DNA of 64,000 nucleotides, taken from positions 620,001-684,000 of the forward strand of contig NZ_CP015103.1 in the NCBI RefSeq assembly GCF_002214505.1, written 5' to 3'. This DNA comes from Thermococcus siculi (GTDB lineage Archaea; Methanobacteriota_B; Thermococci; Thermococcales; Thermococcaceae). The notes beneath the pieces were generated by a model, which ran no database searches, was not told the DNA's origin, and was given only the letters and a program-made list of their open reading frames with translations. Below are positions 59,194 to 64,000 of the stretch, in pieces; the stretch's first letter is position 1, and each line of letters opens with the position of its first letter. Made by a program: the position numbers and the translations under genes.

Positions 59194-60147
59194 ATGAAGG
59201 TTCTCGTCACGGGCGGCGCTGGCTTCATAGGCTCCCACCTGGTTGATAAACTGATGGAATCTGGAAGTGATGTCAGGGTTCTCGACGACCTGAGCGCCGG
59301 CAGTCTGGATAACATCGGGCGCTGGATGGATAACGAGCGCTTCGAGTTCATAAGGGGCGACATGAGGGACTTGGAGGTCGTCAAAGGGGCCGTTGGGGAT
59401 GTTGATGCTGTCTTTCATCTGGCCGCGAATCCCGAGGTCAGGATAGGTTCCCAGAGTCCGGAACTGCTCTACGAGACCAACGTCCTGATAACCTACAATC
59501 TCCTCAACGCGATAAGGGATTCCAGCGTTGAATACCTCGTCTTCACGAGTTCCTCAACGGTCTACGGCGACGCTGAGGTTATCCCAACCCCCGAAGATTA
59601 CGCCCCTCTCGAACCGATAAGCGTTTACGGTGCCGCGAAGCTCGCGGCGGAGGCCTTAATCAGCGGCTACGCCCACACCTTTGGCTTCAGGGCTTTGATC
59701 TTCCGCCTGGCCAACATAATAGGCGAGCGCTCAAACCACGGCGTCATCTACGACTTCATTAATAAACTCCGGAAAAACCCCGAGGAGCTTGAGATACTCG
59801 GCGACGGGACGCAGAGGAAGAGCTATCTCCACGTGAGCGACACCGTTGAGGGGATGCTTCACATCTTCGAGCACTTCAGGAGCGGGGGCAAAACCGTCGA
59901 CTTTTACAACCTGGGCAACGACGACTGGATAACGGTGAAGGAGATAGCGGAGATTGTGAGTGAGGGCATGGGGCTTAAGCCGAAGTTCAGGTTCACCGGA
60001 GGAGTTGACGGCGGCCGCGGCTGGAAGGGCGACGTCAAGTTCATGCGCCTGAGCATTGAAAAGGCCAAAAAAACCGGCTGGAAGCCGGGGCTGAACAGCT
60101 ACGAGGCGGTGGAGAGAACGGTCAGGGAGTTGCTCTCGACGATCTGA
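59194..60147 (+). CDS. NAD-dependent sugar epimerase/dehydratase (UDP-glucose 4-epimerase type)
   Basis: 317-residue extended SDR enzyme. GGAGFIGSHL (residue 7) binds NAD; catalytic Ser in TSSSTVYGD and SVYGAAK (YxxxK near residue 150) are intact. Archaeal enzymes of this type interconvert UDP-glucose/galactose or related sugars. Start is the ATG with GGTGG 5 bases upstream, and GTTTAAGAG near 59149-59157 may be the TATA element. Divergent from mntA-hepT-nucleotidyltransferase; all probably feed glycan synthesis. Confidence 0.85.
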   Translation: MKVLVTGGAGFIGSHLVDKLMESGSDVRVLDDLSAGSLDNIGRWMDNERFEFIRGDMRDLEVVKGAVGDVDAVFHLAANPEVRIGSQSPELLYETNVLITYNLLNAIRDSSVEYLVFTSSSTVYGDAEVIPTPEDYAPLEPISVYGAAKLAAEALISGYAHTFGFRALIFRLANIIGERSNHGVIYDFINKLRKNPEELEILGDGTQRKSYLHVSDTVEGMLHIFEHFRSGGKTVDFYNLGNDDWITVKEIAEIVSEGMGLKPKFRFTGGVDGGRGWKGDVKFMRLSIEKAKKTGWKPGLNSYEAVERTVRELLSTI

Positions 60148-60158
60148 TTCTCTACCCA

Positions 60159-60398
60159 CTATTTTATTACCTCGTACACCTTTCTGGCCACGATGAAGGC
60201 GAAGGCCAGCAGGAGCAGGTATGCTGAGAACTTCAGCGAGTCCTTCACGTCCTTCGGGAGATAGAACTCTCCAATCTCCAGGGCTATGAGGATGCCTATG
60301 AGCGCTATCGTGAGGAATATGCCCGTTGATGGGCTTAATATGGCGGAGATAACCACCCAAACTGCCAGGAACAGTATTACGTTCTCCCTCATAGCCAT
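60159..60398 (-). CDS. Small membrane protein of unknown function
   Basis: 79 residues with two to three hydrophobic spans (about 7-24, 28-42, 57-73) and a charged loop (EIGEFYLPKDVKDS). Not recognised. It overlaps the upstream gene by 10 bases, so the two are co-expressed. ATG at 60398 or two codons later (MRENVI). Confidence 0.6.
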   Translation of the reverse strand: MAMRENVILFLAVWVVISAILSPSTGIFLTIALIGILIALEIGEFYLPKDVKDSLKFSAYLLLLAFAFIVARKVYEVIK

Positions 60399-61108
60399 TT
60401 CTCTACCCCGCCGAGCGGCTCTAGGACGAGCTTTACGTGGTCGTTGGCCCTCTCTGATGACTCGATCTTGAGAACCTGACTCATCCCCATTGCCACGCCA
60501 ACGAGGAGCGCGGACACCACCGGGTCAGCGTAAAACGGGCCGTTGCAGAGGGGTTTCACGAAGACCTCTATTCTGCCGTCCTCCCTCTCGAAGGCCTCCC
60601 CCGAGCCTATACCCAGGGCACTCAGAACGGATGAGACTGCCGAAGAAGCATAGCCGATCCCCGTCCCGGATAGCTCCCCCACGTTCTCGGTGGTGTACTC
60701 GATAATCTTCCACCCCGGGGGTGGACTAACAAGGATACCGCTCTCCTCCTCGGTTCCGGTTATAAAAACTGTCCCCTCGCCAAACTTTCCGAGCCTGAGG
60801 GAGAAGTTCTTGGCTTTCGGGAGGAATATCCCTCCCTTTGGAAGGTTTTCGTAGGGTGGCACGACGACGGGGGAACCCTCGAGATCGAGTTCTTCCTTCA
60901 TATTCCCGATGAAGTCGCAGAAGCTTCCGCAGGTCATGGGGAGGGTTTCTCTATCGACATAACCCCTCGAGGGCATTGCGGCGAGCACGAGTCCGAGAAT
61001 TATGGCACCTATACCGAGATTGACGAGGGAGACGCTCCCCTCGGTCCCCCCGTAGTACCACAGCCCTATTCCAGCGACCGCGAGTATACCTCCCCACAAA
61101 CGGCCCAT
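60389..61108 (-). CDS. Membrane protein of unknown function
   Basis: 239 residues: two N-terminal membrane spans (about 4-20, 25-45) followed by a soluble domain with a CGSFC cysteine pair near residue 61, a beta-rich middle and a C-terminal alpha/beta part (ALLVGVAMGMSQVLKIESSE). Resembles uncharacterised archaeal membrane-anchored proteins. GAAGGTG lies 6 bases before the ATG; the frame remains open to 61207 but overlaps the divergent promoter. Function unknown. Confidence 0.65.
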   Translation of the reverse strand: MGRLWGGILAVAGIGLWYYGGTEGSVSLVNLGIGAIILGLVLAAMPSRGYVDRETLPMTCGSFCDFIGNMKEELDLEGSPVVVPPYENLPKGGIFLPKAKNFSLRLGKFGEGTVFITGTEEESGILVSPPPGWKIIEYTTENVGELSGTGIGYASSAVSSVLSALGIGSGEAFEREDGRIEVFVKPLCNGPFYADPVVSALLVGVAMGMSQVLKIESSERANDHVKLVLEPLGGVEKWL

Positions 61109-61166
61109 TTTAACACCTTCAATGAATAAACTTAAAAGGTTTTTATGCCTTATGGGTGTGATGGCC

Positions 61167-62924
61167 ATGAGAAGGGTTTCGGTTTTAATAATCCTCCTTC
61201 TAATCATCGGTTCCCTTCCGGTTACTTCTGGGAAGGCCGTTCCGGAGCCGACCCAGAGGGACGTCTTTCTGTACGAGTACTTCTCCCAGGTTCTGGCGAG
61301 GTTTGACTACTCCCTCAGGTACGCCCTCGCCAATGAGAGCTACTCCGTAAAACTGGCGAACCTCACGCTGAACGAGCTTGAGCTGATAAGGGATGAGAGC
61401 CTCTATTACCAGGAGAAGGGCATCAACGCCACGGTTATGCGTGTCATACCTCCATTCTACGACTTCGCGAGTCAACTCGTGCTCCTCACCCAGCTCACCC
61501 TCCAGTTCCAGAGGAACCCCACCCCTGCGCTCGCCTCGGGGATACTTAGTACGGTCGATTCCATGGAGCGAACCCTCGGCGTTATAGAGACGATGAAACT
61601 GAGGAACGGGACGAAGGTTCTGACCTTCAACACCGCCAAGGTGAGAACCCACCTCGAGGCCATAAGGAAGATGGCATCAAAGCTCCCCCCTCAGGAGGGG
61701 TTCGTAATAGGGGTTTCCGAGGATAACCCCATACTAAACCAGACGGTCACGATATTCGGCTCTTGCCCGGGCAACGGCTCAGTAACGGTTGTCATCGAGG
61801 GTGAGGGTTCCACCTCCCTGCTACTTGTCAAACCTGAGAACGGCCTCTTCTCGACGGCTTACCGCTTCGATGAGCTGGGCACCTACGGGATATACGCAGT
61901 CCAGGGGAACGAGACCTCCAACAGGGTCATGGTCAACGTGAGGAAAATCCCGACGGCTTTCATCGTCGACGACTCCTACAGCGCCTTCCTGAATCAGACG
62001 GTTCTCGTCTCCGGCAGGCTCGTGGACTTCTACGGCAACCCCCTGGGTGGAAGAGAGATAGTGATCGGAAACTCCACCCTCGTCACGGATCCCAATGGGG
62101 GCTTCTCGAAGAGATACTTCTCCTCCAGGGCCGCCAGCTTCAAAATAACCCTTAGGTTCCCCGGCGATGATGTCCACGCCGGAACTACGAAGACGGTCAA
62201 GATAACCTTCAGCAGGTACCCGGTTTCCATAACCCTGAACGGCCCCACCGAAGTAATCCTCGGAAAAACTGCCATGTTCACCGGCACAATGGAACCCTCC
62301 CTGGCACTTCCGGTGACGATCTACGTGGCCGGAAAAAAATACCTCACACTCACCCCTGAGAACGGAACCTTCTCCTTTGAGCTGAAACCCAACGAGACCG
62401 GTGAGTTTAAAATCTATGCGGCCTTCGATGGGAACGAGAGATATGGAAAGGCGACCTCCAACGTGCTCGCCCTCAGAGTCCTCCCTCCGGAGAACATGAC
62501 GCCCCGATACGTTGCGATAGCCGTCCTCGCCGTTCTGATGATTATTGGCATCGTTATCATCGAGAGGCGGAAGGGCGGGAGGAAAGTCCCTGCCGGGAGG
62601 AAGGGAACCATCCCCGCCGAAGGAACCCACACCGGGGGCACCGGCGAAACTTCGCCGATTTCATCCTCAATCGAGGTTCCCGAGGACGTGGGTGAGGCCT
62701 ACACCCTCCTCAGGGAGCGTTTGAGGGACGCCTTTGGAATAAGTGAGAGCATGACGCCTAGGGAGGTTCTGAGGGTTCTGAGGGACTGGGGCCTTTATCC
62801 ACACCTCGAGCGTGTCACCCTGCTCCACGAGAAGGCCGTCTACGGTGAGATGCACCTCGATCCCGGCGAGAAGGCGGAGTTTAAGGCGGCCATGGAGGCC
62901 CTCCTTGGGGGTGTGACGGCATGA
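61167..62924 (+). CDS. Exported Ig-like protein with C-terminal membrane span and DUF4129-like tail
   Basis: 585 residues. Signal peptide (about 1-25); a helical region to about 190; then Ig-like beta repeats (NPILNQTVTIFGSCPG, NQTVLVSGRLVDFYGNPLGG, GKTAMFTGTMEPSL); one membrane span near 455-470; and a cytoplasmic helical domain (VGEAYTLLRERLRDAFG) like DUF4129. GGTGTG precedes the ATG. Its stop overlaps the next start by 4 bases. DUF4129/DUF4350/MoxR genes often form one operon in archaea and actinobacteria; role unknown. Confidence 0.75.
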   Translation: MRRVSVLIILLLIIGSLPVTSGKAVPEPTQRDVFLYEYFSQVLARFDYSLRYALANESYSVKLANLTLNELELIRDESLYYQEKGINATVMRVIPPFYDFASQLVLLTQLTLQFQRNPTPALASGILSTVDSMERTLGVIETMKLRNGTKVLTFNTAKVRTHLEAIRKMASKLPPQEGFVIGVSEDNPILNQTVTIFGSCPGNGSVTVVIEGEGSTSLLLVKPENGLFSTAYRFDELGTYGIYAVQGNETSNRVMVNVRKIPTAFIVDDSYSAFLNQTVLVSGRLVDFYGNPLGGREIVIGNSTLVTDPNGGFSKRYFSSRAASFKITLRFPGDDVHAGTTKTVKITFSRYPVSITLNGPTEVILGKTAMFTGTMEPSLALPVTIYVAGKKYLTLTPENGTFSFELKPNETGEFKIYAAFDGNERYGKATSNVLALRVLPPENMTPRYVAIAVLAVLMIIGIVIIERRKGGRKVPAGRKGTIPAEGTHTGGTGETSPISSSIEVPEDVGEAYTLLRERLRDAFGISESMTPREVLRVLRDWGLYPHLERVTLLHEKAVYGEMHLDPGEKAEFKAAMEALLGGVTA

Positions 62925-63919
62925 ACAAGACCGTTAAGTACATGATACTTCTCCTCCTGCTCTTCGCCCTCATAACGATGCCCCTGACGGTGCCGGTGTT
63001 CAAGAGCTCCACCCAGTACAGCATGTTCAACAAGAACTGGGACGGTACCTCAAGGTTCGCAAAGCTCGCCTATCTAAAGGGTAAAGAGGTCGTCCCCATC
63101 TTTGAGTCCTTCGATCTTTCCAACATCAGCGAGAGGAACGGCGTTCTCCTCATAATCGGTCCCAACATGACCTTCACCGGGGCTGAAATAGAGCAGATAA
63201 AGCTCTTCCTTGAGCGGGGAAACACCCTCTTCATAGCGGACGACTTCGGAACCGGGAACGAGATACTCCGCGCCCTCAACGTTCCCGTTGGCATATCCAA
63301 CTACCCGCTCTGGGACTTCTTCTACGAGAACGACGACAGGTTAGTGGTCTCGGTGAGGATAGAGGACCCGCTCCTGGCCAGAAACGTGACGAGGGTGATA
63401 ACCAACGAGCCATCTGGCATAATAGTCACGAGGAAGGGTGAGGCCTACGTTAGCAAGGTGGCCATGATAAACCTCCACAGGAGGATGTACCCGATAATGA
63501 CGGAGCTGAAGTACGGGAAGGGCAGGATAGTGGTGCTCTCAGACCCCGACGTCCTCGCGAACATGCAGTTCAAGGAGAACAGGCAGTTCCTGAGCAACCT
63601 CGTCGATTACCTGGGGGGCGACGTCTTCTACTTCGACGAGGCCCATCACCCGGACTTCAACCTCTACACCGCCGGAACCGTCACGATAACCCGCGTCCTC
63701 CCGAGGGATAGGGCCATAAAGCTCATACTTGGCATAGCGACGCTCATACTGCTCTGGGAACTCGGTGTTTTCAGTCTCTTGGGAGGGTTTATCAAGAGGT
63801 TCATCTCACGCTTCTTCCATAGGAAGGTTGACGTTGATGAACTTGCCCTCTCCCTGGCCAGGGAGAAGGGCTGGGATGAGAATGAGGTTATGGAGATGCT
63901 GAGGAGGATGGGTGGTTGA
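62921..63919 (+). CDS. DUF4350-like membrane protein
   Basis: 332 residues: N-terminal span (about 7-25), an outside alpha/beta domain with LLIIGPNMTFTGAEIEQIKLFLERG, a second span (about 265-285) and a basic cytoplasmic tail. The alpha/beta part matches the glutamine-amidotransferase-like fold of DUF4350. Overlaps the preceding stop by 4 bases and is followed at once by the MoxR gene, so all three should act together. Confidence 0.78.
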   Translation: MNKTVKYMILLLLLFALITMPLTVPVFKSSTQYSMFNKNWDGTSRFAKLAYLKGKEVVPIFESFDLSNISERNGVLLIIGPNMTFTGAEIEQIKLFLERGNTLFIADDFGTGNEILRALNVPVGISNYPLWDFFYENDDRLVVSVRIEDPLLARNVTRVITNEPSGIIVTRKGEAYVSKVAMINLHRRMYPIMTELKYGKGRIVVLSDPDVLANMQFKENRQFLSNLVDYLGGDVFYFDEAHHPDFNLYTAGTVTITRVLPRDRAIKLILGIATLILLWELGVFSLLGGFIKRFISRFFHRKVDVDELALSLAREKGWDENEVMEMLRRMGG

Positions 63920-63920
63920 G

Positions 63921-64000
63921 ATGATACTGAAGAAGATACAGGCCGAGGTCGGAAAGGCCCTGGTTGGAATGGATGATACGGTAGAGCTGATGACCATAGC
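63921..64000 (+). CDS. MoxR-type AAA ATPase, N-terminal fragment
   Basis: Only 26 codons are in the window: ILKKIQAEVGKALVGMDDTV is the conserved start of MoxR ATPases (KVGQ..VVGQEE type), before Walker A. ATG at 63921 has GGTGG upstream and lies one base after the DUF4350-like stop. MoxR proteins act as chaperone-like ATPases for membrane or surface complexes. Truncated by the window end. Confidence 0.7.
   Translation, partial: MILKKIQAEVGKALVGMDDTVELMTI

Overview
The window is a contiguous piece of a chromosome from a Thermococcus-like hyperthermophilic archaeon (order Thermococcales). This is inferred from the gene set: a malE-malF-malG-amylopullulanase-malK operon beside a TrmB/Tgr-type regulator, archaeal RNase P Pop5, class I archaeal CCA enzyme, class II ribonucleotide reductase and AglB. 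The expression signals agree: GGTGAT/GGAGG ribosome sites, BRE/TATA promoters, T-run terminators and a CGP-type C-terminal sorting signal. No tRNA, rRNA, CRISPR array, insertion sequence or origin was seen. Many start codons were moved inward from the longest frame because a Shine-Dalgarno site, signal peptide or promoter geometry favours an internal start.

Layout. (1) 1-15.5 kb, alpha-glucan metabolism. Genes are the end of an MBL-fold hydrolase, a phosphohexomutase, a small UPF0146-like protein, the minus-strand maltodextrin operon (malE, malF, malG, GH57 amylopullulanase, malK), a GH13 cyclodextrinase/neopullulanase, the divergent regulator and a GT5 glycogen synthase. A TATCAT-N5-GTGATA operator lies between TATA box and predicted transcription start of malE. 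Extracellular polymer is cut by the pullulanase, imported by MalEFGK, trimmed by the GH13 enzyme and stored or drawn on through the glycogen enzymes. (2) 15.6-38.5 kb, mostly housekeeping: a large secreted solute-binding-like protein, RNase P protein, radical SAM protein, a VapBC pair whose toxin is frameshifted, ileS, a DMT exporter, a second GH57 protein, thpR-cca, a secreted papain-like protease, a purine phosphoribosyltransferase, class II RNR, a ferritin-like protein and a HAD phosphatase. (3) 38.6-57.3 kb, a cell-surface glycoprotein region: a GT39-like transferase, AglB oligosaccharyltransferase, GT4, GT2 and GT4 transferases, an alkaline-phosphatase-superfamily protein, a 1955-residue sequon-rich surface protein, a small secreted beta protein, and a polytopic GT-C-like membrane protein. 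A probable structured non-coding RNA follows at about 57117-57272. (4) 57.3-64 kb: sugar-nucleotide genes (nucleotidyltransferase, epimerase) flanking a HepT/MntA pair, then an exported-protein/DUF4350-like/MoxR operon running off the end.

Most interesting point. Four otherwise unrelated proteins (the SBP-like protein, the papain-like protease, the 1955-residue surface protein and the polytopic membrane protein) end in the same roughly 200-residue domain, with GGPxxN, KWW/KPWW...EGxFVI, GTDADSTAAGAYYF-type and DTxGFSxxD motifs. Two of them also share a second, internal roughly 100-residue module. I infer a common surface-layer docking or assembly domain that displays different activities at the cell surface, linked to the neighbouring N-glycosylation genes. 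The VapC frameshift and the structured RNA are the other items most worth checking.
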